A DNA stretch of 64,000 nt from Solirubrum puertoriconensis (GTDB lineage: Bacteria; Bacteroidota; Bacteroidia; Cytophagales; Hymenobacteraceae), in NCBI RefSeq assembly GCF_001483135.1, contig NZ_LNAL01000006.1:930003-994002 (forward strand). The letters are read 5' to 3'. How positions within the stretch are numbered: the first letter of the stretch is position 1; each line of letters starts with the position of its first letter. The notes beneath the pieces were generated by a model. It saw only the letters and a list, made by a program, of their open reading frames with translations, had not been told where the DNA came from and searched no databases. This document shows positions 19,558 through 27,166 of the stretch, one piece after another. Made by a program: the position numbers and the translations under genes.

Positions 19558-20442
19558 TTAGTAGTCGGAGTTCTGCTCCACCTCGAGTTGCTGCAGGGCT
19601 TTCTCCAACTGCTCGTCGTTGGGGGCTACGCCGTGCCACTTGTGCGAGCCCATCATGTAATCGACGCCGAAGCCCATTTGGGTATCCATCAGCAGCATTA
19701 CGGGCTTGCCTTGGCCAAGCAGCGACTGCGCTTCTTCCAAAGCTGGCAGCAGCGTTTCGAACTGGTTGCCATCGGCTTCGATTACTTGCCAGCCGAAGGC
19801 CTCGAACTTGGCGCGCAAATCACCTAGGCCCCCCACTTTCTCGGTGGGGCCGTCGATCTGCTGGCCGTTGCGGTCGACTACGGCAATCAGGTTATCCACC
19901 TTGTGATGTGGGGCGTACATGGCAGCTTCCCAAATCTGGCCTTCTTCCAGCTCGCCGTCGCCCATCAGCACGTACACGGTGCGGTTGTCGTTGTTCAGCT
20001 TTTTGGCTTGCGCCGCGCCAATGGCCACGCTCAGGCCTTGGCCCAACGAGCCCGAAGCCACGCGTACGCCGGGCAAGTGCTCGTGCGTGGTAGGGTGGCC
20101 CTGCAGGCGCGAATCGAGCTTGCGGAAGGTAGCCAACTCGCTAACCGGAAAATAGCCCGAGCGGGCCAGCACCGAGTAAAACACCGGCGAAATGTGGCCG
20201 TTGGAGAGGAAAAACAGGTCTTGGCCCACGCCATTCATGTCGAAGGGTTCGGGCGTGTGCTTCATGAACTTGAAGTACAAGGCCACCAGCAAATCGGTGC
20301 AACCCAGCGAGCCGCCGGGGTGGCCCGAGTTAACGGCGTGCACCATGCGCACGATGTCGCGGCGCACCTGCGCGGCAATTTGCTTGAGCTCGGTGATGGA
20401 GCGGGTCGCCGTGGCTTCGGCGGGAGAAGAAGAAGCTGACAT
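19558..20442 (-). CDS. Transketolase, N-terminal subunit
   Basis: A 294-aa protein carrying the thiamine diphosphate-binding domain: HPGGSLGCTDLL, the GSLGQGLSVAIGAA loop, and the GDGELEEGQIWEA motif ending in VDRNGQQ that binds Mg-pyrophosphate. It is the partner of the C-terminal subunit at 16748-17704. Split transketolases are common in Bacteroidota and archaea. Both are on the minus strand, so read-through across the intervening gene is possible. Confidence 0.92.
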   Translation of the reverse strand: MSASSSPAEATATRSITELKQIAAQVRRDIVRMVHAVNSGHPGGSLGCTDLLVALYFKFMKHTPEPFDMNGVGQDLFFLSNGHISPVFYSVLARSGYFPVSELATFRKLDSRLQGHPTTHEHLPGVRVASGSLGQGLSVAIGAAQAKKLNNDNRTVYVLMGDGELEEGQIWEAAMYAPHHKVDNLIAVVDRNGQQIDGPTEKVGGLGDLRAKFEAFGWQVIEADGNQFETLLPALEEAQSLLGQGKPVMLLMDTQMGFGVDYMMGSHKWHGVAPNDEQLEKALQQLEVEQNSDY

Positions 20443-20587
20443 ATGGGGTAAGTGAGGAGAATCGGTGGGTAAGTGGCCGTTTGCGGCGCCTTATGCGGCA
20501 ACGCACTAGCTAAGGTTACAGCAGAGCCTAACGGGAAAGCCCTAGTTGCCAGCAAAAATCGGCAGTGGCTGGCACCTCGCCAAAACC

Positions 20588-20622
20588 AAACCGGCGGGCC
20601 TACAAGAGGTCCGCCGGCGGCT
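20588..20622 (-). terminator. Terminator after bcp
   Basis: On the minus strand GCCGGCGGACC and GGCCCGCCGGT form a GC-rich stem with a 7-nt loop, followed by TTGGTTTTGG. It lies just downstream of the peroxiredoxin stop codon. Confidence 0.7.
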
Positions 20623-20626
20623 GAAA

Positions 20627-21079
20627 TTACTTGAGCAATTGAGCAGCGTGGTTCTTTGTATCGGGTCGGCGGATGATGCGCTCCACGCGGCCCTCGGCAT
20701 CGATCAGGAAAGTGGTACGCACCACGCCCCAATACGTGCGGCCGTAGTTTTTCTTTTCCTGCCACACGCCGTAGGACTGCGCCAACTGTTTATCGGGGTC
20801 GGCCAGCAGCTGGAAAGGCAACTCATACTTTTGGGCAAAGCGCTGGTGCGACTCTTCCGTATCGGGACTGACACCCAGAACGGTGATGCCGGCCGCTTTC
20901 AGCTCCGTCTCGCCATCGCGCAGCGAGCAGGCCTGGGCCGTGCAGCCGGGGGTATCATCTTTGGGGTAGAAGTACAGGGCCACGCGCTGGCCGCGCAAAT
21001 CGGAAAGGCGCACGGTCTGGCCGTGCTGGTCTTGCGACGCGAAGTCGGGGGCTTGGTCGCCGGGGTTCAGCGTAATCAT
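20627..21079 (-). CDS. bcp: Thioredoxin-dependent thiol peroxidase (Bcp/PrxQ)
   Basis: A 150-aa peroxiredoxin of the Bcp/PrxQ class that reduces hydroperoxides using thioredoxin. The peroxidatic Cys C46 lies in DDTPGCTAQAC and the resolving Cys C51 is five residues later, the atypical two-Cys pattern. The YFYPKDDTPGCT and SPDTEESHQRF motifs are typical. The start is placed at ATG 21079 (MITLNPGDQAPDF); the 12 residues upstream are not family-like. Confidence 0.94.
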   Translation of the reverse strand: MITLNPGDQAPDFASQDQHGQTVRLSDLRGQRVALYFYPKDDTPGCTAQACSLRDGETELKAAGITVLGVSPDTEESHQRFAQKYELPFQLLADPDKQLAQSYGVWQEKKNYGRTYWGVVRTTFLIDAEGRVERIIRRPDTKNHAAQLLK

Positions 21080-21151
21080 CGGGGCAAAGGTAAAAGCCTT
21101 AGCCAGATGTAGCACCTCCTAGGTGCCTAGTTGCCCCAGCGGCAGTGGCAC

Positions 21152-21721
21152 CTAGGGCAAGTTGGTTTCGAGCTGCTCGGTGTAAATCAGCTTCTCGACG
21201 GGAAAACCCTTTTGCCGGGCAATTTCGACGAGGTTGTGCAAGGTGGGCAACGAGAGGTGCGGCTTGCGGGCCAAAACCCAGAGGGCTTTGCGGTTGGGCG
21301 TACCTACCAAGGCAAACTGGTACTCGGGGTCGAGCGTCAAGATCCAGTAATCACCCTCAAAGGGCCACTGAAATTGCACCTTCAGCTTGGCATTGGTTTC
21401 GGAATCGGCTACGCGGGCTACACCATGGGCTACCTCGGTGGGGCCGTACACCGAGTTTTTGTGGCAAGTATTTGTCACCTCGATGCGGCCATCGGGCAAG
21501 GGGCGGTACTCGGCTGTTACGTTGGTGCAGCGGCGCTCGAAGCGCTGCGGCAGGCGCGCTATTTCGTACCACAAGCCAGCGTACCGATGCAAATCGACGT
21601 GCGAAACGGTAACGAGCTCGGGTTTTTTGCGGCGGGTAATGGCGTACACGGCCGCTCCGGCAGCCACAGTAGCCGCAGCGGCAGTCCACAGGCTAGGCTT
21701 ACGGATGTTGGGAGTAGGCAT
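21152..21721 (-). CDS. Lipocalin (Blc-like)
   Basis: A 189-aa bacterial lipocalin with an N-terminal hydrophobic anchor (TAAAATVAAGAAVYAI, about 13-28). Lipocalin motif 1 is seen as YAGLWYEIARLPQRFE and motif 3 near LGRPNR-like LVGTPNRKALWVLAR. A Cys pair (C64 region and NTCHKN) matches the usual disulfide. Blc-type lipocalins bind fatty acids or lysophospholipids at the envelope. There is no lipobox Cys, so the protein is anchored by the helix or exported. Confidence 0.87.
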   Translation of the reverse strand: MPTPNIRKPSLWTAAAATVAAGAAVYAITRRKKPELVTVSHVDLHRYAGLWYEIARLPQRFERRCTNVTAEYRPLPDGRIEVTNTCHKNSVYGPTEVAHGVARVADSETNAKLKVQFQWPFEGDYWILTLDPEYQFALVGTPNRKALWVLARKPHLSLPTLHNLVEIARQKGFPVEKLIYTEQLETNLP

Positions 21722-21842
21722 AAAATCGAGGGTGTGGTTGGGGCCCTAGGTGTTAGGTGCCAGCCCTAGGTACGTTAAGCCCGCGTTAACCGTTAGCCTT
21801 TCGGAGCCGCTGGTTTAGCCACGGCTACGAGTTGGCCCACAA

Positions 21843-21872
21843 GAAAAAAGCGAAACCGAGGTTCCGCTTTTT
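21843..21872 (-). terminator. Terminator after M23 peptidase gene
   Basis: AAAAAAGCGAAACC and GGTTCCGCTTTTTT form a hairpin with one mismatch and a 3-nt loop, with A- and T-runs at both bases. It serves the minus-strand peptidase gene, 6 nt away, and could also serve + transcripts. Confidence 0.8.
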
Positions 21873-21877
21873 TCTGA

Positions 21878-23887
21878 TTAGAGCTGGAAGGTGAGCGTCT
21901 TTTCGTTGCCGGCCTGATCGGTAATGTGCAGGCGAGCGGTGCCGCGCAAAGGTGGCCCAAGGGTGTCTTCGCGCTCGGTATAGAGCGTGGCGTTCTTGTG
22001 CTCGAAACGCAGGCGCTTAAACTGCCCGTTAATCTCGAGGCGGTAGCTGGCCAGGCCCGAAAGGTCGTCGCCTACCTTGAACACGAGCCCGCCATAACCT
22101 TTGCTTACAAGCCTGGCCGATGGCGCCGTGGTATCCGTGAGGATGCGGTACTGCCCCAGGATTTTGGTGGAGAACGACACGGCCTCGCCTTCCCACTTGC
22201 TGCCTTGGTAAATGCTTCCGTTGCCGCGGATAAGGTACACCGCCGAGCGGCGTTTATCGGCCACGGGTACTTCGGGCTTCAGGGTCACGCGAATGGGGGC
22301 CAGCAGCGGCGTACGCGGATTTTGCACCGTCCAGAGGCCGTTTTTGTAGCTGGTTTGCAGGTACAGCGTGTCGAACAGTGTGGTAGGACCGAAGGCGATG
22401 TTCAGGTGCTGATTGGAGAACAACTGCTCGGTTTGGGCCGGAATGGCCGCCACCCGATCGAAGCGCTGCGCCAGGCGGATGCCGGGGAAACGCATGGAGT
22501 CGGGCAGGCCGGCGCGCAAGTCGTACAAGTACACCGAGCGGCTTTGGTCGGTGTAGCTTGGCTTCAGCTGCAGCTGGCGGTTGCCACGTAGCAGCGTCAG
22601 GTTGGGCGCCTGGCGGGTGGTGTCGTCGCAGGTTACGCGTAAAATGTTGCGCAGCACATCATAGCGCAGGGTGGGCTTGCGCACCGCGGCCGAGCGCGTT
22701 TGCCAGTACTCGGGCGCCACGCCACGCAGCACCATGCGCAGGGGCGTGGTGTTGCCATAGGAGTCGGAAAGGCGCATTTCAACGGTGTACACCTTGCCCG
22801 GCTCGGTGCGCAGGCGGCCTTTGCTGGGGCCGGTTTCGTAAATCGGCAGGGTGTTGCCCTCGTCGACCCACAACTTTTCCATGGTGCGACCGGCACTCAT
22901 CATGTACTCGTAGTCGGTGTGGTGGTTTACCTGCCGGGTTTCGTCGGGGAACCCAACACCGTTGATGGCGTGCGTGTAGTGCGGCTCGCCGTTGACGCGT
23001 ACCTCCACCCGCTGAATGCCGTTCTTGTTCCAGGCGTTATCGAACCGGTCGAAGCCCTGTAGCAGCAGCCCCACCGTACCCGCCACAGGAATGGTATCGG
23101 CCACGGCAAAGCCCGTGGTGTTGGTGCCCTTGGGGGCAAACAAGCGTTTCTCAAAACGGCCCTGCACGCGGCCGTCGATGCTCAATGGCTCCACGGCTGT
23201 CATCACGGCGGTGGGCGGCACGTGGTCCTGAATTTCGGCAAAGCCACCCCACTGCAGCGGATTCAGCTGGGTGTCTTTGGCGTCGCGCACTTCCCAATGC
23301 AGGTGCGGGCCGGCCGAGCCGCCGGTGTTGCCCGAAAGGGCCACCACGTCGCCGCGCTTCACCTCAAACTCGCCGGGCTTGAAGAACAGCTCAAGCTCGT
23401 AGGTCTGCTTTTCGTACTGACGCTTCAGCAGCTCTTGAGCTACCGGACCTTTAAACTGGTTGAGGTGGCCGTACACCGTTACCAGCCCGTTGGGGTGGGT
23501 GATGTAGAGCACGTTGCCGTAGCCAAACGACGACTGCTTAAGGCGCGAAATGTAGCCATCGGCCGAGGCGTACACGGGCAAGCCCACCACGCCGTCGGTT
23601 TTGATGTCGAGCCCGCCGTGGAAGTGGTTGGGGCGCAACTCACCCATGCTGGCCGCCAGCAAGTTGGGCTTGCCGGGCTTGATGGGGAACAGGAAATAAT
23701 CTTTCGCAACTGCCACCGTGTCGGGGGGCGCAGTAGCGGCTTTTGCAGCGGGTTTTTCCGTTTTATCGGTATCGGTGGTGCAGGCCGAGGGGGCTGCGGA
23801 GGCAAGCAACAGCATGGCTGGGCCAGCCAGCAGCCAGGTAGAGAGCAGGCTATTCTTCAGCACAATCAACAAACGACGATCAACCAA
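21878..23887 (-). CDS. M23 (LytM) family metallopeptidase, exported
   Basis: A 669-aa exported peptidase with an N-terminal hydrophobic signal segment (12-31) and a Cys at about 36 (weak lipobox). The M23 domain lies at about 65-210 with the zinc motifs HFHGGLD (H90, D94) and HLHWE (H195, H197), so it should be an active peptidoglycan endopeptidase. The remaining 450 residues are beta-rich with repeated immunoglobulin-like stretches and a last module near 600-669. The gene for a FAH-family protein ends 7 nt upstream of its start, so the two are an operon. Confidence 0.88.
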   Translation of the reverse strand: MVDRRLLIVLKNSLLSTWLLAGPAMLLLASAAPSACTTDTDKTEKPAAKAATAPPDTVAVAKDYFLFPIKPGKPNLLAASMGELRPNHFHGGLDIKTDGVVGLPVYASADGYISRLKQSSFGYGNVLYITHPNGLVTVYGHLNQFKGPVAQELLKRQYEKQTYELELFFKPGEFEVKRGDVVALSGNTGGSAGPHLHWEVRDAKDTQLNPLQWGGFAEIQDHVPPTAVMTAVEPLSIDGRVQGRFEKRLFAPKGTNTTGFAVADTIPVAGTVGLLLQGFDRFDNAWNKNGIQRVEVRVNGEPHYTHAINGVGFPDETRQVNHHTDYEYMMSAGRTMEKLWVDEGNTLPIYETGPSKGRLRTEPGKVYTVEMRLSDSYGNTTPLRMVLRGVAPEYWQTRSAAVRKPTLRYDVLRNILRVTCDDTTRQAPNLTLLRGNRQLQLKPSYTDQSRSVYLYDLRAGLPDSMRFPGIRLAQRFDRVAAIPAQTEQLFSNQHLNIAFGPTTLFDTLYLQTSYKNGLWTVQNPRTPLLAPIRVTLKPEVPVADKRRSAVYLIRGNGSIYQGSKWEGEAVSFSTKILGQYRILTDTTAPSARLVSKGYGGLVFKVGDDLSGLASYRLEINGQFKRLRFEHKNATLYTEREDTLGPPLRGTARLHITDQAGNEKTLTFQL

Positions 23888-23894
23888 CTACTCC

Positions 23895-24509
23895 TTACTT
23901 CACGGCTACTTCGAGCAGCTTCTCGTCTTCGATGTAGCCCACAAGCTGGTCGCCCACTTGTATGGGGCCTACACCGCTGGGCGTACCGGTAAAAATCAGG
24001 TCGCCCATTTTCAGCGTAATGAACCGCGACACGTAGCTGATGATTTTGTTGAAATCGTGCAGCATCATGGCGGAGCTACCTTGCTGGCGCACCTCGCCGT
24101 TTACCTCCAGCCGGAAGTTGATGTTCTTGAGGTCGGCAAACTCCGATACAGGTTTGAAGGTGGCACCTAGGGGCGCCGAGCCGTCGAAACCCTTGGCAAG
24201 GTCCCAGGGCAGGCCTTTGCTTTTGGCTTTGCTTTGCAGGTCGCGGGCCGTGAGGTCGAGGCCCAGGCCAATGGCATCGTAGTAGGTATCGGCAAACTGC
24301 TCCTCGATGTGGCGGCCGTTTTTGCACACGCGCAGCACCAACTCAATCTCGTGGTGAATGTCCTGGGTGAACTCGGGGTAGAAGAACGGCATGCCGCGCT
24401 GCAGCAGGGCCGTATCGGGTTTCTGAAAGATGACGGGTTCGTCGGGTACTTCGTTATTCAGCTCGGCAATATGTTCGGCGTAGTTGCGGCCGATGCAGAG
24501 AATCTTCAT
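23895..24509 (-). CDS. Fumarylacetoacetate hydrolase (FAH) family protein
   Basis: A 204-aa FAH-fold enzyme. It opens with ILCIGRNYAEHIAEL and has the metal ligands in the HHEIELVL pair and the following GLDLTARDLQ Asp, then the terminal LIFTGTPSGVGP. Family members are acylpyruvases, oxaloacetate decarboxylases or tautomerases (FAHD1/YcgM type); this short form fits the acylpyruvase branch best. Substrate is not assigned. It is first in the operon with the M23 peptidase. Confidence 0.87.
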   Translation of the reverse strand: MKILCIGRNYAEHIAELNNEVPDEPVIFQKPDTALLQRGMPFFYPEFTQDIHHEIELVLRVCKNGRHIEEQFADTYYDAIGLGLDLTARDLQSKAKSKGLPWDLAKGFDGSAPLGATFKPVSEFADLKNINFRLEVNGEVRQQGSSAMMLHDFNKIISYVSRFITLKMGDLIFTGTPSGVGPIQVGDQLVGYIEDEKLLEVAVK

Positions 24510-24767
24510 GAGAGGCGGAGTCGGGATGGGGAGGAAACCGGTAAACGACCGGCCCTAAGCAAAAGTACACCATTGCGGCCGCGCAGAAAACGACGCGCGC
24601 AATGCGGCACCTTACGCAAAAGCTGCTGAGCGCGTTAGGCCGCGGCACAACATTTGGCCTAGGTGCCGACGTATAGCAGCCATACCGCTGAGCTGGGCTG
24701 AAATGCGTATTCTAGCTGTCAGAAGCGGATTTTGCCGTCACCGCATTCCGAAACGCACACCTTTAGC

Positions 24768-25559
24768 ATGGTAAAAAAACTGATGGTAGCCGCGGCCATG
24801 TTCGCGGCCGTGAGCTGCTCCACGGTGCCCATCACCGGTCGCTCGCAGCTAAATCTGGTATCCGACCAGGAAATGAACGCCATGGCCGCGCAGGAGTATC
24901 AAAAGGTGTTGCAGTCGAGCCGCCTTTCCGCGGACGCTGCCCAAACCGCCATGGTACGCCGCGTGGGCCAGCGCATACAGCAAGCCGTAGAGCAGTACTT
25001 CCGCCAAAACAACGCCTCCGCGCAACTCGAGGGGTACCAGTGGGAGTTCAACCTGATTCAGGAAGATCAGCAAAACGCCTGGTGCATGCCCGGCGGCAAA
25101 GTAGCCGTGTACACGGGCATTCTGCCCGTTACGCAAGACGAAGCCGGCCTGGCCGTGGTAATGGGCCACGAGGTGGCGCACGCCGTAGCCAAGCACAGCA
25201 GCGAACGGATGAGTCAGCAAATGGCCACCCAGGGCCTAGGTGGGGTGCTCTCCACGGCCGTGGGTCAAAATCCCTCCGCCACCCAAAATGTGTTTCTGCA
25301 AGCCGTGGGCGTAGGCTCGCAGTTGGGCCTGCTAAAATATGGTCGCAACCAGGAGTCGGAAGCCGACCACCTAGGGCTTATCTTCATGGCAATGGCCGGC
25401 TATAACCCTGATACGGCCGTTTCGTTCTGGCAGCGCATGGCAGCCCAAGAGCAAGGCGGCAACATCGAGTTTTTATCAACCCACCCCTCCAGCTCTACGC
25501 GCATAGCCGATATCCAGCGCGATTTGCCAGAGGCGCGTAAGTATTATACTGCCCGCTAA
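24768..25559 (+). CDS. M48 family metallopeptidase, lipoprotein
   Basis: A 263-aa M48-family zinc protease from ATG 24768. It has a lipoprotein signal with Cys at position 17 (AVSC), then a Ser-rich N-terminus and the active-site HEVAH at 134-138. The third ligand Glu is in the NQESEADHLG segment. Homologues include LoiP/BepA and Oma1-like outer-membrane quality-control proteases, so it probably acts on misassembled envelope proteins. A GTG-started lipoprotein gene follows 14 bp downstream, probably in the same transcript. Confidence 0.88.
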   Translation: MVKKLMVAAAMFAAVSCSTVPITGRSQLNLVSDQEMNAMAAQEYQKVLQSSRLSADAAQTAMVRRVGQRIQQAVEQYFRQNNASAQLEGYQWEFNLIQEDQQNAWCMPGGKVAVYTGILPVTQDEAGLAVVMGHEVAHAVAKHSSERMSQQMATQGLGGVLSTAVGQNPSATQNVFLQAVGVGSQLGLLKYGRNQESEADHLGLIFMAMAGYNPDTAVSFWQRMAAQEQGGNIEFLSTHPSSSTRIADIQRDLPEARKYYTAR

Positions 25560-25573
25560 CGCGGCCCACACCT

Positions 25574-26149
25574 GTGTTTACAACCCGCTTTTCTCGCCTC
25601 TTTACTGCCGCCGCCCTAGGTGTTGCGTTACTATCAGCCTGCGAAACCTCCAGGCAAAATTTTCCCGAAGGCAAAGGCCCCAACCGCAAGGTAGAGGAGA
25701 GCCTGCGCGTACTCGATTCGCCCAACCGGTTGGTAGCGGTGGTAGAGGCCGGAAAAGTGGAGTACAAAGTGCCGCGCCAGCAGCTGATGGTAAACTTTAC
25801 GCGGCAGTTCGCCGACGGCACCGTGGTGAACAACGCCCAAGTGCGCAAGGTGCAAAGTTCGGCTAAGGAGAAGCCCTCGTACTTTTTGGTGGGCATGGGC
25901 CTGCGCAACGGCATGTTCCGGGCCATGGCCATGCCGCTGGAGCTCACCACCGACAACGAGCTGTACCTCAGCTCGGCCACCGAGCGTTACCTGCTGGAGG
26001 GCCGCGGCTGCCAAATGTGCTACTTCAACTTCAACCGCAGCGCCATTACCGGCTCTACGTGCGAAGACAACTCGGGCGGTGGCACCTGCGACCTGGAAAT
26101 CATGGAGAAGAACTCGTTTTTCGCCACTTCCTCCAACAGCAGCAGATGA
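25574..26149 (+). CDS. Hypothetical lipoprotein
   Basis: A 191-aa protein of no family I recognise, with a GTG start at 25574. The signal peptide ends in a lipobox LLSAC (Cys 23). The mature part is mixed alpha/beta with a Cys cluster near the C-terminus (GCQMCYFNFN, STCEDNSGGGTC) that could form disulfides. It is downstream of the M48 protease with a 14-bp gap, so a role in the same envelope process is plausible but unproven. Confidence 0.6.
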   Translation: MFTTRFSRLFTAAALGVALLSACETSRQNFPEGKGPNRKVEESLRVLDSPNRLVAVVEAGKVEYKVPRQQLMVNFTRQFADGTVVNNAQVRKVQSSAKEKPSYFLVGMGLRNGMFRAMAMPLELTTDNELYLSSATERYLLEGRGCQMCYFNFNRSAITGSTCEDNSGGGTCDLEIMEKNSFFATSSNSSR

Positions 26150-26262
26150 GCCGAAAGTGGATTTTGCGCCTGACGCTGACGGCCTTGGCTTTGCTGCTTA
26201 CCACCGACCGGCGTAAGAAACCCAGCGCGCCGCCGTCACCGCCCAAACCCGCCGACGAATAA
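26146..26262 (+). CDS. Small hydrophobic-basic protein (38 aa), tentative
   Basis: ATG 26146 overlaps the TGA of the preceding lipoprotein gene in an ATGA arrangement, as in a coupled operon. The 38-aa product has an 11-residue hydrophobic segment (LRLTLTALALLL) followed by RRKKP and a Pro-rich tail. The stop codon lies at the base of a hairpin (26262-26307). The translational coupling supports it. The length and the absence of homologues that I can recall count against it. Confidence 0.4.
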   Translation: MSRKWILRLTLTALALLLTTDRRKKPSAPPSPPKPADE

Positions 26263-26307
26263 ACGCACGAGCGGCCTGCCCTAGGTGGTGCAGGCCGCTA
26301 GTGCGTT
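26262..26307. terminator. Bidirectional hairpin with CCTAGG in the loop
   Basis: AACGCAC-x-AGCGGCCTGC and GCAGGCCGCT-x-GTGCGTT pair over 17 bp with one internal mismatch around the loop CCTAGGTGGT. It lies between convergent genes and contains a CCTAGG site in its loop. Confidence 0.6.
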
Positions 26308-26318
26308 GGGGGCTGTGC

Positions 26319-27023
26319 TTAAACAGTAGCCGTGGCTTGGGTAAAGGCCCGAATGCGTTGGGCTAGGTCGTCGAGGTTGGCGCGCTCGAAAGGATGCGGG
26401 GTGTTGGGCAGCACATCGAAGCTGGCCGTGGGCAAATACATGGCAAACTGCCGCGAGGGCTCCACGCCCGCGGTTTTGTCGCCGTCGCCCACGAGTACCT
26501 GCACCGGAATAGCCAGTGCCGAGAGGTTCAGCTCGTGCAAAGCCGGGGCGGTGCCCAGCTCCTGCATCATGGCGGCCGTGGAGGTTATTACCGCTTGCCA
26601 GTTGCCTTCGCCGTGGGTGCGCTGGAGTTGCGCTACAAACTGCGGCACTTTGGCTTGCATTTTCTCCGCATCCAGCATCTGCACCTCCTGCGCCGCCACC
26701 TCCGGCGACCAGTCGAATTTGGTACCTAGGGTGGTGATGGAACGAATGCGGCCCGGATCGGACACGGCGCTCAAAATGGCCGCGTAGCCACCCATGCTGT
26801 ACCCAAACACGTGCACATTGTCGAGCTGGTGCTCGGCCAGGAAGTAGCTTACCTCGGCGGCAAAGTGCGTCATGTTGAACTGCTCGGGGTGCAGCTCGCG
26901 CCCGCCGTGGCCGGTAAACGAAAAGGAGTGCACCTCAAAATCAGCAGCAAGCCGCTGGGCAAGGGGCTCGAGTTGGGCCGCCGAACCTAGGGCGCCGTGG
27001 AGTAGCAGAAGAGTGGGTTTCAT
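26319..27023 (-). CDS. Alpha/beta hydrolase
   Basis: A 234-aa alpha/beta hydrolase with the nucleophile elbow GYSMGG (Ser 76), an Asp in VLVGDGDKT and a His in LPNTPHPFE, so the catalytic triad is complete. The oxyanion loop HGALGS is at the start. Single gene, minus strand. Substrate unknown; similar small enzymes are esterases or MhpC-like hydrolases. Confidence 0.85.
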   Translation of the reverse strand: MKPTLLLLHGALGSAAQLEPLAQRLAADFEVHSFSFTGHGGRELHPEQFNMTHFAAEVSYFLAEHQLDNVHVFGYSMGGYAAILSAVSDPGRIRSITTLGTKFDWSPEVAAQEVQMLDAEKMQAKVPQFVAQLQRTHGEGNWQAVITSTAAMMQELGTAPALHELNLSALAIPVQVLVGDGDKTAGVEPSRQFAMYLPTASFDVLPNTPHPFERANLDDLAQRIRAFTQATATV

Positions 27024-27038
27024 AGCACGTTAAATGTA

Positions 27039-27140
27039 TGTAGCGCGAACTTCAATTCGCAGCCCGCGGGTCGTAATTTCCATTCGTTCGACGAATCAGA
27101 AGTTCCTGCCTGCGGGCTGCCGAATGAAGTCCGCGCTACA
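27039..27140. repeat. MITE-like element with terminal inverted repeats
   Basis: A 102-bp unit with imperfect terminal inverted repeats of about 32 nt beginning TGTAGCGCG and ending in CGCGCTACA. The internal part shows near-mirror blocks CAGCCCGCGGG and CCTGCGGGCTG. It lies in the gap between the alpha/beta hydrolase start and the mpl stop, with no ORF. It looks like a non-autonomous insertion. No target-site duplication could be confirmed by eye. Confidence 0.65.
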
Positions 27141-27166
27141 ATTGCGCCAAACTTGCGGGCTAGGTG

